The notes under the pieces were generated by a model, which did not search any database, was not told the origin of the DNA, and saw only the letters and a program-made list of their open reading frames with translations. The translations under genes were made by a program, and so were the position numbers. A stretch of DNA of 64,000 nucleotides from Ostreococcus lucimarinus CCE9901 (lineage: Eukaryota > Chlorophyta > Mamiellophyceae > Mamiellales > Bathycoccaceae). The DNA lies in NCBI RefSeq assembly GCF_000092065.1, contig NC_009360.1, forward strand, positions 1 to 64,000, written 5' to 3'. Below, in pieces: positions 19,990-29,415 of this stretch; the first letter of the stretch is position 1, and each line of letters begins with the position of its first letter.

Positions 19990-20246
19990 CGCCGACGCCA
20001 GACGCGCGTGCGCGGCGCCTAGTCCGCCGCGCGCGCGTCTGGCGATGACGCGTGTGGCGGTTGGCGCGTTCGGGCGCGCGGCGCGCGCGCGCGCGGCGGA
20101 CTAGGGTTAGAGCTTGGAGTCAACGCGCGCGCGCGAAAGGATGGACCGTCGCGATCGGACGTGCTTTTATACAATTCTAAACGCTCGCCGCGCTCGCGCG
20201 CTCGCGCGCGTCCGCGGCGGCGCGATTCAAACGCCGCGCGGCGACG

Positions 20247-20810
20247 CTAGGAAAACGCCCACCGCGCGAAGAAGACGAAGACGAAGACCAAGCACACGAC
20301 TTGCCAAAAATATCCCTGCCTTCTCGCCTGCTCCACGACCTGCGCGAACGCGCGCGCGCTTTCTCTCAGAGCGTCTCTCGCTCGCGCGAAGTCATCGCTC
20401 TGTTCGTCGAGCATTCTTCGCTGCGCGCCGACTTCGTCGTGAATGTCGATGGTGATGTTCTTCAGCGCCGACGCGCGTTCGCTCACGCGGTCGATGTCTC
20501 GATCGTTTTCGCGCTCCATCGCGCGCGTCGCGGCGTGCATCGCGCGTCGGCGACCGCGCTCTGTCGCCGTCGTCGTCGCGTCGTCGTCAGTCGCGTCGTC
20601 GTCGGTCGTCGTCCATCGTCGTCGTCGTCCATCGTCGTCGTCGTCCAGCGTCCATCGCGCATCGTTCGCGTCGTTCGCGTCGCGCGTCGTTCGCGTCCGT
20701 CGCGCGACCTCGCGATCGATTCGCGCGCGTTCCGTCGTCCACCGCGCGCGCGTCGCACCTCTCGCGCGTCCGCGCGCGTCGTCGCGCGTCGCGACGTGCC
20801 GCTCGACCAA
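20247..20810 (-). CDS. Bet1/Sft1-type Qc-SNARE
   Basis: The ORF encodes 187 residues. The last 90 or so are a SNARE: heptad pattern through ASALKNITIDIHDEVGAQ, a Gln at the expected zero-layer position (VGAQRRML), then a C-terminal anchor (VVCLVFVFVFFARWAF) ending two residues before the stop. This fits the Qc-SNAREs of ER-Golgi and intra-Golgi transport, which are usually about 110-140 residues. The first 90 residues are Arg/Asp/Thr low complexity and may be untranslated; a start at the internal MHAATRAMEREND would give a normal-length protein. Confidence 0.8.
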   Translation of the reverse strand: MVERHVATRDDARGRARGATRARWTTERARIDREVARRTRTTRDANDANDARWTLDDDDDGRRRRWTTTDDDATDDDATTTATERGRRRAMHAATRAMERENDRDIDRVSERASALKNITIDIHDEVGAQRRMLDEQSDDFARARDALRESARAFAQVVEQARRQGYFWQVVCLVFVFVFFARWAFS

Positions 20811-20890
20811 CGGCTGCGGGACGACGGAACGCGACGCGCGATGCGCTGACGCCGACGCGCGAGAGGTGCGACGCGCGACGCGCTCGAACG

Positions 20891-23569
20891 ATGGCGATGA
20901 TACCGGTCGACGACGCCCTGGCGATCGCGCTCGATGTCGTCGCGCGTGGCGCGCGCGCGACGACGACGAAGACTCGAGTGGAGCGCAGCGCGAACCGCGT
21001 GTCGGCCGAGGACGTGCGCGCGACGACGCCGCATCCCGCGTTCGCGGCGAGCGTCATGGATGGGTACGCGCTGAACGCGCGCGCGAGCGCGGCGGCGATG
21101 CGGGCGAACGACGACGGTGGGGCGACGCGACGATGGGAGTTTGAGATTGTCGACGACGAGGCGTCGCGGGCGGGACCGGCGAAGGCGACGCGCGACGACG
21201 AAGGACGCGAATTTGGCGCCATGGAGTGTGCGTACGTCACCACGGGCGCGGTGTTACCTCGAGGATGTGATTGCGTCGTGCCGGAGGAAGCGTGCGAGGT
21301 GGTGAGGGAGGGATCTGGACGCGCGCGCGCGGACTCGAGCGACGTCGTTTCGGGAAAGTGGACGCGCGCCGTCGGGAGCGACGTGCGAGGCCGAGGGGAA
21401 GTTTTGATCGCGAAAGGTGAACGGTTGAGCGCGTATGATGTTGGCGTGCTAAAGTACGCTCGGGATGTCGTTGAGACGTACGAGCCTCCGCGCGTTCGCG
21501 TTTTGAGCACGGGCGATGAGTTGGCGGCGAGTGCGAGCGACGTCGCCGTTCGCGGATGCGTCGTGGACACAAACGGTCCGATGTTGGAAGCGCTGTGCGG
21601 TGAAGAGGGCGCAGAAGTAATATCGCGCGATATAGTGCGAGACGACGAGGCTGCGACGAGGGCAGCGTTCGAAATGGCCGTCGCCGACGCTTCGTGCGAC
21701 GCGCTCATCACCTCTGGCGGCGCCTCGGTGGGTGACAGAGATTTCGTGAAACAGACGATCGAAGGTCTCGGTGGGAAGATTTACTTTAGACGTTTGGCGA
21801 TGAAACCGGGGAAGCCGACGATGTTCGCGACGATTCCTAGAGCGACGGGTCCGCCACTTCTCGTATTCGCACTGCCGGGCAATCCTGTCAGCGCGGCGGT
21901 GACGTTTACGCTCATCGTCGCGCCGTGCATTCGCGCGCTCGGTGGAGTTCGCGAATCTGGACTTCGGCGCATCCATTGCGTATTAGATGAGACGTTACGT
22001 CTCGACCCAGAGCGCGCTGAGTATCATCGCGTCACACTAGATTGGACGCGGGGGAACTTACCCGTCGCGCGCTCCACTGGCGCGCAAATCAGTAGCCGCT
22101 TACTGTCCATGCGAAACGCGGACGCGCTAATCGAGCTTCCGCGAGGACCAGGGGTGGTGGAAAAAGGCGCCATCGCGAGTGCGCTGTTGATTTCAGATGT
22201 AAGACACGCGAAAGGTGCGAACATGGAGAAAATACAATGGCCCAAAAAGTCACGCGGCGACGAGAGTCGGCGTTCGAACGAGGCGCTCGACTCCATCGTG
22301 ACCGTGCTCGACGCCGAGGGATCCGTCCGGGATTTGAAACGCGTCGTAGGGCTTGAAGAAGACGCGAGGCGTCATTGCCGTGCCGCCGGAGATTGCGTGG
22401 ACGCGCTTAATGAACTGAGGATGTATTCAGATGGCGATTCCACGCACGTTGCGGTGACAGACGCGCAGTCGCCAGGATTACGAAGAGGAATCGCAACAAC
22501 TTTGGAACGACTGCGCGTCGTCACGCCGATTGGCGACGTTATCACTAAACGCGCGTATGCCCGCGTGGGTTTAGTTGGGAATCCGTCCGATGCATACGGA
22601 GGCAAGTGTGTGGCGTTTACCATTTCAAACTTTTTCGCTGAAGCGTCGCTACGCCGAACGCCATCATCGAAGCGCGTAACGTTCGCGCCGGGCCCGTACG
22701 ACGGAAACGCGTTCGATTCATTCGACGCCTTGTCGACGCACGTATCCCAACACGGTGTCGATGGTGGTGTGCGTCTACTTAAGTCGCTATGTTGCAACCT
22801 CATGCGATATTGCGAGTCGACAAAGCAGAGAATCGATACGTCATGTGGCTTTGAGATGTCATACACGTCGAACATCCCGAAACAAACCGGCTTGAGCGGT
22901 TCGAGCGCCATCGTCATCGCCGCGATGAGATGTCTTCTCGAAATGTATAGAATCAACATTTCGTTGGATGATCAGACCGAGCTGGCTTTACGCGTCGAGC
23001 GCGATGTCGGCATCAACGCCGGACCGATGGATAGAGTCGCGCAGGTGTATGAAGGCGCGGTGTTTATGGATTTCACAAAACCGCGCGCGTCAACAGCATG
23101 CGGTTGGCGCATTCACGGTGAATACACGCGCGTGGAGACGGATGAATTGCCTCCTTTGTATCTCGTGTGGGCCAAAGACAACGAGAGTGAGAGCTCTCGA
23201 ATTCACGCCGACGTTCGGCGTCGATGGGACGCTGGAGACGCGGATGTCGCAACGTCGATGTCGCGCCTCGCGTCGCTCGCCGACGACGTATTCAAAGCTA
23301 TGGCAACGCGACAAATCAACGTCGAAGAACTCAAAACGTCGATCGACACGAACTTTGATATTCGTCGAGCGCTTTTCGGTGATCAAGCGATCGGCGCGTT
23401 GAATGTAACACTCGTCTCGGTGTGTCGCGAACGCGCGGGTTGTGCGGCAAAGTTTGCCGGCAGCGGTGGCGCTTGCGTCGTCGTTTGCGAAAACGACAGA
23501 GCGCGCGCTTTAAAGGAAGCGTGCGACGCGCACGGGTTCGAAGTCGAACGCGTCGTCGTGCGAAAGTAA
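20891..23569 (+). CDS. Fusion of molybdopterin molybdenumtransferase (MoeA/Cnx1E) and glucuronokinase
   Basis: One uninterrupted frame of 892 residues carries two enzymes. Residues 1 to about 440 are MoeA-like: SVMDGYAL, TTGAVLPRG, LSTGDEL, ITSGGASVGDRDF, MKPGKPTMF and ALPGNPVSAA. This enzyme inserts molybdate into adenylylated molybdopterin. After a linker of about 110 residues, residues about 555-892 are a GHMP kinase of the plant glucuronokinase type: ARVGLVGNPSDAYGGK, the ATP-loop TGLSGSSAIVIAAM, and GSGGACVV. Glucuronokinase phosphorylates D-glucuronate for UDP-glucuronate synthesis. All signature motifs of both halves are intact. I know of no pathway link between the two. Confidence 0.92.
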   Translation: MAMIPVDDALAIALDVVARGARATTTKTRVERSANRVSAEDVRATTPHPAFAASVMDGYALNARASAAAMRANDDGGATRRWEFEIVDDEASRAGPAKATRDDEGREFGAMECAYVTTGAVLPRGCDCVVPEEACEVVREGSGRARADSSDVVSGKWTRAVGSDVRGRGEVLIAKGERLSAYDVGVLKYARDVVETYEPPRVRVLSTGDELAASASDVAVRGCVVDTNGPMLEALCGEEGAEVISRDIVRDDEAATRAAFEMAVADASCDALITSGGASVGDRDFVKQTIEGLGGKIYFRRLAMKPGKPTMFATIPRATGPPLLVFALPGNPVSAAVTFTLIVAPCIRALGGVRESGLRRIHCVLDETLRLDPERAEYHRVTLDWTRGNLPVARSTGAQISSRLLSMRNADALIELPRGPGVVEKGAIASALLISDVRHAKGANMEKIQWPKKSRGDESRRSNEALDSIVTVLDAEGSVRDLKRVVGLEEDARRHCRAAGDCVDALNELRMYSDGDSTHVAVTDAQSPGLRRGIATTLERLRVVTPIGDVITKRAYARVGLVGNPSDAYGGKCVAFTISNFFAEASLRRTPSSKRVTFAPGPYDGNAFDSFDALSTHVSQHGVDGGVRLLKSLCCNLMRYCESTKQRIDTSCGFEMSYTSNIPKQTGLSGSSAIVIAAMRCLLEMYRINISLDDQTELALRVERDVGINAGPMDRVAQVYEGAVFMDFTKPRASTACGWRIHGEYTRVETDELPPLYLVWAKDNESESSRIHADVRRRWDAGDADVATSMSRLASLADDVFKAMATRQINVEELKTSIDTNFDIRRALFGDQAIGALNVTLVSVCRERAGCAAKFAGSGGACVVVCENDRARALKEACDAHGFEVERVVVRK

Positions 23570-23641
23570 GTTCGATAGCATAGATAGAATGATGAAAGGA
23601 CGAAAGGACGAAAATCGTTGTGAACGTTGAAAGTTTTGCTA

Positions 23642-25270
23642 CTACATGGATACGTGCGCGGCGATGCCCACTTGAAACCCGTCGCTGACGCGATCGTTTG
23701 TCCCCGCGCGCACGACTTTGCCGTAATTCATTTCGATCTGACCGATCGGCAACGGCCAAACAATGCCAACGCCCAAAGACGCGCGCGTGGCGTCGCGAAC
23801 AACCTTGATCGCGTCTTTCGGCGCCCCTGACAGAGCGGCGAGCGGTAAGAGCGTCCCGGCGGTCGCAAACGCGTGGAAATGAATCCCAGCCTCCCTCATG
23901 GCTTCAAATTTCTCTCCCGGAATATCCATCTGCAACGCAGCCGTGGCGCTCCACACGAAATCGCCTCCTAAAGCGTCTCTCGTGAGCGACGGTTCTCCAT
24001 CTTCGGCGCTCGACGGCGTCTTTGCGCCCGGTGATTCCTCCGCCGCTGCGGTCTTTTTCGTTCCACGACGCGCGTCACTCGGGCCAACGCCGTTATTTTC
24101 GAACTGGCGCAGACACCCGACGCCACCTAAGAAGAATCTATCCGCAATGCACGTCCTACTGTCACCATCGTTGCCAGATTTCCCCCACGGAAATAACACG
24201 CCAAAGCGCCCAGACGCCGACGCCGTGATACCGCGCGACGCGTCCAACGTCTCAACGACGTGCGCGCTGACTTCAGACTTAACGAACTTTGCCGCGAGCG
24301 CGTTATCCATAAACCCGATGCCCGCTAACTCGGACCGAATCTTCCACAAATAGCCCGACGTCGGCCTCACCTGTCTGTCGAGGCGGTCGGAGACGTACGT
24401 GTGCGTCACCGCCGACTTGAGCGAGTGTCCGAGCTGACGTCGAACTTCCCGGCTAGCCATGCGCGTTGGATCTTGAACATCTCGCCACGCGATTTCGTAA
24501 TCCACCGTTCCCGGTCCGTCACCCGCGACGCCCACGCGAATGCCCCTCGACGTCACGTCGAATGAGCTCAACTTTTTAAAGCACTCGACGGACTGAAAAG
24601 CGCGCGCGTCCAAATTTACGTCGCTCCCGTAAAGTTTTGGTTGTTCCCACGCCGCAGAGTACGTCGAGCTCGAATTCTGCCCCTTGATGAGTTCGACCTC
24701 AAACTTTTCCCCGTACCCGAGCGGGTTGCGCAGCCCAAACGTCGCCTCCGCCTCGCCCTCGCCGCGTTTGCTCACGTACGTTCCGACTTTAAAATGAAAC
24801 GCGTCTTTTTCCTCCACGCTCACCACCACCTTCGCCCCCGGCACGTCCCCACCGTCCAACCGTCCTCCCTCGTGATCCGCATCGATCACGATCGCGACGT
24901 CTTTAAATATCCCGTATTCATACAGCCTCGCGTTCGCCGCGAAGAGCGCGTCCTTGATCCCGTCCAGCGTCCTCGCCTCGTACGCCCTCGCCAACTCTCG
25001 TTCGATCACCGACGCTCGCGTCCGTTCGTTTCCTCGTATCTCGATCGACGACACCGCGCACGCGTCATCGCGCACTCGGTCGTACCGCGCTCGGAATTCA
25101 TTCACCGGCGGCGTCGACGTCGTCGCCCCCGCGTCCGCCGACGCCGAGGATTCCGCCGACGCCGAGGATTCCGCCGCGTCCGCCGCGTCCGACGTCGCGT
25201 CGCGTCGTTCGCCTCGCGCCGTGAAGCTCGCGTCGTCGTCGCGCGCGTCCGTCGTCGTCGTCGTCGCCAT
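23642..25270 (-). CDS. SAM50/Omp85-family outer-membrane beta-barrel protein
   Basis: The product has 542 residues from ATG 25270; the frame is open upstream, but those residues are Arg/Ser low complexity. After an acidic, Ser/Ala-rich N-terminus there is one POTRA-like domain (SIEIRGNERTRASVIERELARAYEA...). A barrel follows, with FGLRNPLGYGEKFEVEL, a FFLGG motif (RFFLGGVGCLRQFE) and a C-terminal strand GFQVGIAAHVSM. A single POTRA and this barrel length fit mitochondrial SAM50, which inserts beta-barrel proteins into the outer membrane; chloroplast OEP80/Toc75 have more POTRAs. An 18-nt duplication makes the repeated ESSASA near residue 40. Confidence 0.85.
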   Translation of the reverse strand: MATTTTTDARDDDASFTARGERRDATSDAADAAESSASAESSASADAGATTSTPPVNEFRARYDRVRDDACAVSSIEIRGNERTRASVIERELARAYEARTLDGIKDALFAANARLYEYGIFKDVAIVIDADHEGGRLDGGDVPGAKVVVSVEEKDAFHFKVGTYVSKRGEGEAEATFGLRNPLGYGEKFEVELIKGQNSSSTYSAAWEQPKLYGSDVNLDARAFQSVECFKKLSSFDVTSRGIRVGVAGDGPGTVDYEIAWRDVQDPTRMASREVRRQLGHSLKSAVTHTYVSDRLDRQVRPTSGYLWKIRSELAGIGFMDNALAAKFVKSEVSAHVVETLDASRGITASASGRFGVLFPWGKSGNDGDSRTCIADRFFLGGVGCLRQFENNGVGPSDARRGTKKTAAAEESPGAKTPSSAEDGEPSLTRDALGGDFVWSATAALQMDIPGEKFEAMREAGIHFHAFATAGTLLPLAALSGAPKDAIKVVRDATRASLGVGIVWPLPIGQIEMNYGKVVRAGTNDRVSDGFQVGIAAHVSM

Positions 25271-25686
25271 CGCGTCGTCGTCGTCGTCGTCTGCGGTGAC
25301 GAAGTCGACGCATCCATCCGGCCGGCGATCCCATCCCAGCCATCGTCCGCTCGAGTCCCCCTCGCGACGGTTCACGACTCGTCCGCGTCGACGCCCGTTC
25401 GCCCGCGCGTCACTGCGCGACGCGACGCGACGCGACGGACGACGGACGACGGACGACGGACGACGCGCGAGCGCGCGAGCGACGAACGGTGAACGACCGC
25501 GGTGCGACGCGCGACGCGACGCGACGCGAGGACGCGACGCGAGGACGCGCGCGACGGATGATTCGGATTCGCATTCAAAAGGGGAACGGCTGTCGAACGA
25601 CGACCGACGACGACGACGACCGACGACGACGACTGACGAAGACACCGACATCGCGCGCGCGACGGGGTGAAATAGGACGAGGATAC
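25271..25686. other. Divergent intergenic region with short tandem repeats
   Basis: These 416 bp lie between the SAM50 start and the spliced gene on the plus strand. They contain gcgacgcgac runs and a four-copy heptamer array at 25434-25461. Frames stay open across it on both strands, but only with Arg/Asp/Ser low complexity, so I treat it as a shared promoter and leader region. Confidence 0.5.
25434..25461. repeat. GACGGAC heptamer, four tandem copies
   Basis: Four perfect tandem copies of GACGGAC lie in the divergent intergenic region upstream of SAM50. This is a simple microsatellite and may vary in length between strains. Confidence 0.9.
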
Positions 25687-26727
25687 ATGTTTCGCAGACG
25701 AGAGACGGCGGGTGGGATGGCGACGCCGACGGCGTTGCGGACGGCGACGAACGACGACGGGGACGAAGCGCGGACGCCGACGCCGCTGAGAAGCGCGTTG
25801 AAGAAGGGTGCGAGACGCGACGCGACGCGACGCGATGCGATGGGTGAGGGATGGGCAATGCATGCGCGACGATGATCTATCGATGACGCGCGACTGACGG
25901 ATGGGCGAACGCGCGCAGGTGGATTGAGTAAAGCTCGCGTCGTCGTGGAGAGCGACGGGTTCAAGTATAAAAAACGCAAGAGCGCGAAGGGCGCGCTGGG
26001 GGTGACTATTTCGGAGCCGCTTTGGGCGATCGAACGGGCGTCTTCGCGCGCGTTGGTGGTGGGAGCGACGACGACGTCTTCGAACGGCGCGCACATGTCG
26101 TCCGATGAAGCGCGCGGAAGGGAAGATTTCCACGAACAACTTCCAAACAACATGCCCGAAGACGAGCGCATGCAACTGCTGTGCGAGAGCGTGTGCGCGG
26201 CGGAGTGCGCGGCGGTGGTGCCGCAGTTGAAGGGCGACAACGCGTTCGCGGCGAACGCGATTAGTGACGCGTTACAAGAGTTTCAGTTGCGCGTCGAGCA
26301 GTTATTGATTGATGAGGAGGTAAAGTTTGCCGAAGGACCGCAAACCGTCGCGGCGAAGATTGACGCGCGCAAGGCGCAGTTGCGAGCGCTCCGAGACGCG
26401 CTCGAGCAAGAGTCCACGCAGTGGTCTTGCATGCTCGAAGGTTCGGCGAAAAAAGTCACCGCGGAGGTGCCCGTCATAGATACCTCCGAACTCGGTCCGA
26501 GCGAAGCCGGTTCGCTCGCCGAGGCGTGCGAAAACACCCAGCGACGGTTGCTGTTACAAACCGAAGGCGCGAGAGGCTTGGTCGAAGGCGTCGAGAGTTT
26601 GTGCGTCCGCGCCGAGCGCGCGTGTGAAGTTTTCGCGAGTGCGATCGCCGCGAACGATTTCCGTTCGCTGCCGTCGTACCAGTCACCGCACCGATTAATC
26701 TCGAGTCTCATCGGAGGCGCGAGGTAA
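25687..26727 (+). CDS. Two-exon hypothetical coiled-coil protein
   Basis: Exon 1 is 25687-25807 and exon 2 is 25919-26727. The frame of exon 2 has no ATG at its 5' end. The 111-nt intron starts GTGCGAG, holds CTGAC about 25 nt before its end, and ends GCGCAG; joining makes a Gly codon and a 309-residue product. The N-terminus has TPTALRTATND and RTPTPLRSALKK, resembling phosphorylatable or chromatin-linked tails, followed by a basic patch (YKKRKSAKG). The rest is mainly helical with Glu/Gln-rich coils (ARKAQLRALRDALEQES). It could be a kinetochore or structural protein, but I recognise no family. Confidence 0.7.
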
Positions 26728-26844
26728 AGCCTCGCTGTAATAAAACTGATCCTTCCTCACTCGCCGTCGTCGTGTTCGCGGCTTCATCGCGTCCTCCCGC
26801 CCTCGTCCCGTCCCTCGGTCGCTCGAAAACATCAAAGGTACGGC

Positions 26845-27837
26845 ATGGGATTCGGTCAACTCGTCACCGGCCCGCCGGGCGCGGGAAAGACGACGTACTG
26901 CGTCGGCATGAAGCACTTTTACGAGCTTCGTGGACGACGCGTGGCGATCGTCAACTTAGATCCAGCGAACGACGTGGCGCCGTACGAAGCCGCGGTATCG
27001 CTCGAAGACCTCATATCCGTCGATGAAGTGCAAGAGGAGCTCGGACTCGGGCCGAACGGGGCGATGATTTACTGCATGGAGTATTTGGAAAAGAACGCCG
27101 ACTGGTTGCGGGACGCGTTGACGCCGCTTCGGGACACGCACTACTTCATCTTCGATTGCCCGGGGCAATTGGAGTTGTTCAACGTGCACGGATCTTTCCG
27201 TAATGTGCTGCATCGAATGATGAATGAGTGGGATTATCGACTGTGCACGGTGCATTTGAGTGATTCACACCTGTGTTGCGACCCGGGCTCGTACGTCAGC
27301 GCGTTGCTCGTGACGCTCCAGTCGATGTTGCATTTAGAGACACCGCACGTGAGCGTGTTGAGCAAAATCGACATGCTGGAACAATACGGCGAGTTGGCGT
27401 TCAGCTTAGACTACTATGCGGAGGTGATGGATTTAGATTATATAGTGGAACACATCGGAAACGATCCGAAACTCGCCAAGTATAAAAAGCTCACGAGCGG
27501 GTTGTGCGAAGTCATCGAGGACTTCGGGCTCGTGCGCTTCGTACCGATGTCGATCGAAGACGAAGAAACGGTGAGCAGAGTAGCGACGTTAGTGGATAAG
27601 TCCATCGGGTATTCACTCGGCGTGCACAAAGGCGCACGTCTCGGCACGGAGGAGCTTCGCGAACGCGCCGCGCGCGGTGACGAGGACGAGGACGAAGAGG
27701 CGTTCGACATGCGCAACGCCGTCGCGAAGGCGCCAGCGATCGAATCGTACTCGCAAAACCTCGAAATTCAGGAGCGATACTTCCCCAAGAGCGACCGTAA
27801 CGACGATGGCGGATCGAAAACCCCGACCGCGGAGTAG
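26845..27837 (+). CDS. GPN2: GPN-loop GTPase 2
   Basis: The product has 330 residues. Motifs in order: P-loop GPPGAGKTT at residues 9-17, VNLDPAND, the defining Gly-Pro-Asn loop (LGPNGAMIYCMEYL), DCPGQLELF (G3) and SKIDML (G4). GPN GTPases act as dimers in assembling and importing RNA polymerases. The MIYCMEYL and HLSDSHLCCDP features favour GPN2 over GPN1 and GPN3. The C-terminus is acidic then basic and probably disordered. Intronless and complete. Confidence 0.93.
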   Translation: MGFGQLVTGPPGAGKTTYCVGMKHFYELRGRRVAIVNLDPANDVAPYEAAVSLEDLISVDEVQEELGLGPNGAMIYCMEYLEKNADWLRDALTPLRDTHYFIFDCPGQLELFNVHGSFRNVLHRMMNEWDYRLCTVHLSDSHLCCDPGSYVSALLVTLQSMLHLETPHVSVLSKIDMLEQYGELAFSLDYYAEVMDLDYIVEHIGNDPKLAKYKKLTSGLCEVIEDFGLVRFVPMSIEDEETVSRVATLVDKSIGYSLGVHKGARLGTEELRERAARGDEDEDEEAFDMRNAVAKAPAIESYSQNLEIQERYFPKSDRNDDGGSKTPTAE

Positions 27838-28423
27838 ACGCAGTAGACTTAGTGTAGAGCAATCGACGCCGCGCGCGCGACGTCGGAAATGATACAAAAT
27901 TAAAACAAAATGCGCGCGCGCATCGCCTACGTCTGCGAAACAAAGGAGCAACGCGCGGTCAGCGCCACGTTCACCGCGCGCGATGGACAAAAAAAATCCA
28001 AGCGAATGTCCCGGGAATTGCTCACGGCTTCGACGTCGACCGATACGACGGAAGCCCCGATTGTCCCCGGCAATTTTATATCGCGTGTTATTATTTTATG
28101 ATGGTTCATCGCACAGGTGGGTATCAACCACCCTCGATCGACGAACCCGTCCCACACGCTTTTCCCTTCTCGCGAAAAAGTCGCGCTCGCGTTCGCGTTC
28201 GCGTTCGCGTTCGCGTTCGCCTCGCCTCGAGTCGGGTCAGAGCAAAGATGACATCGTGTGCGTTCGTGTCTTCACGCGTCCATCGCCGATCGACGGGCGT
28301 CGGAGAGAAGATTAGCGTACGCGTGTGACTCATCATCCCCGTCGCGCGGTCGCCGTCGCGTCGCGCCGTCCCGTCGCACCTCTCCACCGTTCCGACGCAA
28401 AACCTCACCGCCGCGCGTCGTCG

Positions 28424-28457
<34 letters not shown>

Positions 28458-28656
28458 CGCGTCGCCGCGCCGTCCCTTCGCGCCGCGCCGCGCCGTCCTT
28501 CGCGCCGTCCTTCGCGCCGCGCCGCCGCGTCGACGCGCGTCGCGTCTTGACGTCGTCGCGTCTGACGTCGCGCGGTCGACGCGATCTCACGACGAACGGG
28601 CGACGTCAAAACGCGACGCGACGCGCGACCGGCTCGAACGCGCGCGGACGCGCGGC
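27838..28656. other. Long intergenic region upstream of proteasome alpha 2
   Basis: This 819-bp gap is the longest in the window. It holds an AT-rich stretch (about 28070-28100) after GPN2, a (GTTCGC)5 microsatellite at 28191-28220, and a very GC-rich block (28330-28650) of cgtcgcgtcgcg type. Short ORFs cross it in all phases but none has protein-like composition. I found no tRNA or snRNA signature by eye. Confidence 0.5.
28191..28220. repeat. (GTTCGC)5 microsatellite
   Basis: Five perfect tandem copies of GTTCGC lie in the gap between GPN2 and proteasome alpha 2. Confidence 0.9.
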
Positions 28657-29364
28657 ATGAGCGATGGAAGGTACTCGTTCTCCCTCACGACATTCTCCCC
28701 GAGCGGAGAGCTGGTGCAGATAAAACACGCGCTCGCCGCGATCGGGGCGGGGGCGACGAGCCTCGGGATCAAGGCGAAGGATGGTGTCGTGCTGGCGACG
28801 GAGAAGAAAGTGCCGAGCGCGCTCGTGGACGCGACGACGGTGAAGAAGATCGCGCTGCTGACGGATGAGATCGGGATGACGTACAGCGGGATGGGACCGG
28901 ACTTTAGAGTGCTGACGCGAATGGCGAGGAAGGAGACGCAGACGTATTACCGGACGTATAAGGAGAGCGCGCCGGTGAGCCAGTTGGTGCGAGAGACGGC
29001 GACGACGATGCAAGAGTTTACGCAACAAGGTGGTGTGCGACCGTTCGGGGTGTCGTTGCTCGTCGCGGGGTACGATGAGAGCGGACCGAGTTTGTATCAA
29101 GTCGATCCGAGCGGGTCGTACTTTGCGTGGAAGGCGAGCGCCATCGGAAAGAATATGGTCAACGCGAAGACGTTCTTGGAGAAACGGTATAGCGATGACA
29201 TAGAATTGGAAGATGCGATTCACACCGCGATTCTGACGCTCAAAGAAGGTTTCGATGGGCAGATTTCTGCGGAGAACATTGAAATCGGCGTCGTCGGCGT
29301 CGACAGGAAATTTCGAGTGCTCACCTCGAGCGAAATCGCAGATTACCTCGAAGAAGTCGAATAA
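28657..29364 (+). CDS. PSMA2: 20S proteasome subunit alpha type 2
   Basis: The product has 235 residues, matching alpha 2 (about 234). The alpha-type N-terminal signature [21 protein letters not shown] is intact, followed by [19 protein letters not shown]. The [10 protein letters not shown] sequence is characteristic of alpha 2 (plant PAB). It forms part of the alpha ring that gates the proteasome. The frame is open 400 nt upstream, but the ATG at 28657 gives the conserved N-terminus exactly. Intronless. Confidence 0.96.
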   Translation: MSDGRYSFSLTTFSPSGELVQIKHALAAIGAGATSLGIKAKDGVVLATEKKVPSALVDATTVKKIALLTDEIGMTYSGMGPDFRVLTRMARKETQTYYRTYKESAPVSQLVRETATTMQEFTQQGGVRPFGVSLLVAGYDESGPSLYQVDPSGSYFAWKASAIGKNMVNAKTFLEKRYSDDIELEDAIHTAILTLKEGFDGQISAENIEIGVVGVDRKFRVLTSSEIADYLEEVE

Positions 29365-29415
29365 GCGTCGCTAGTTCTAGATTTACTTAATGATATGCTA
29401 CTTTGCTACTTTGTT

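Noticed and set aside
20587-21711. 374-codon minus-strand ORF
   Set aside because: Antisense to the MoeA domain, with Ser/Thr/Arg-rich composition and no recognisable motif.
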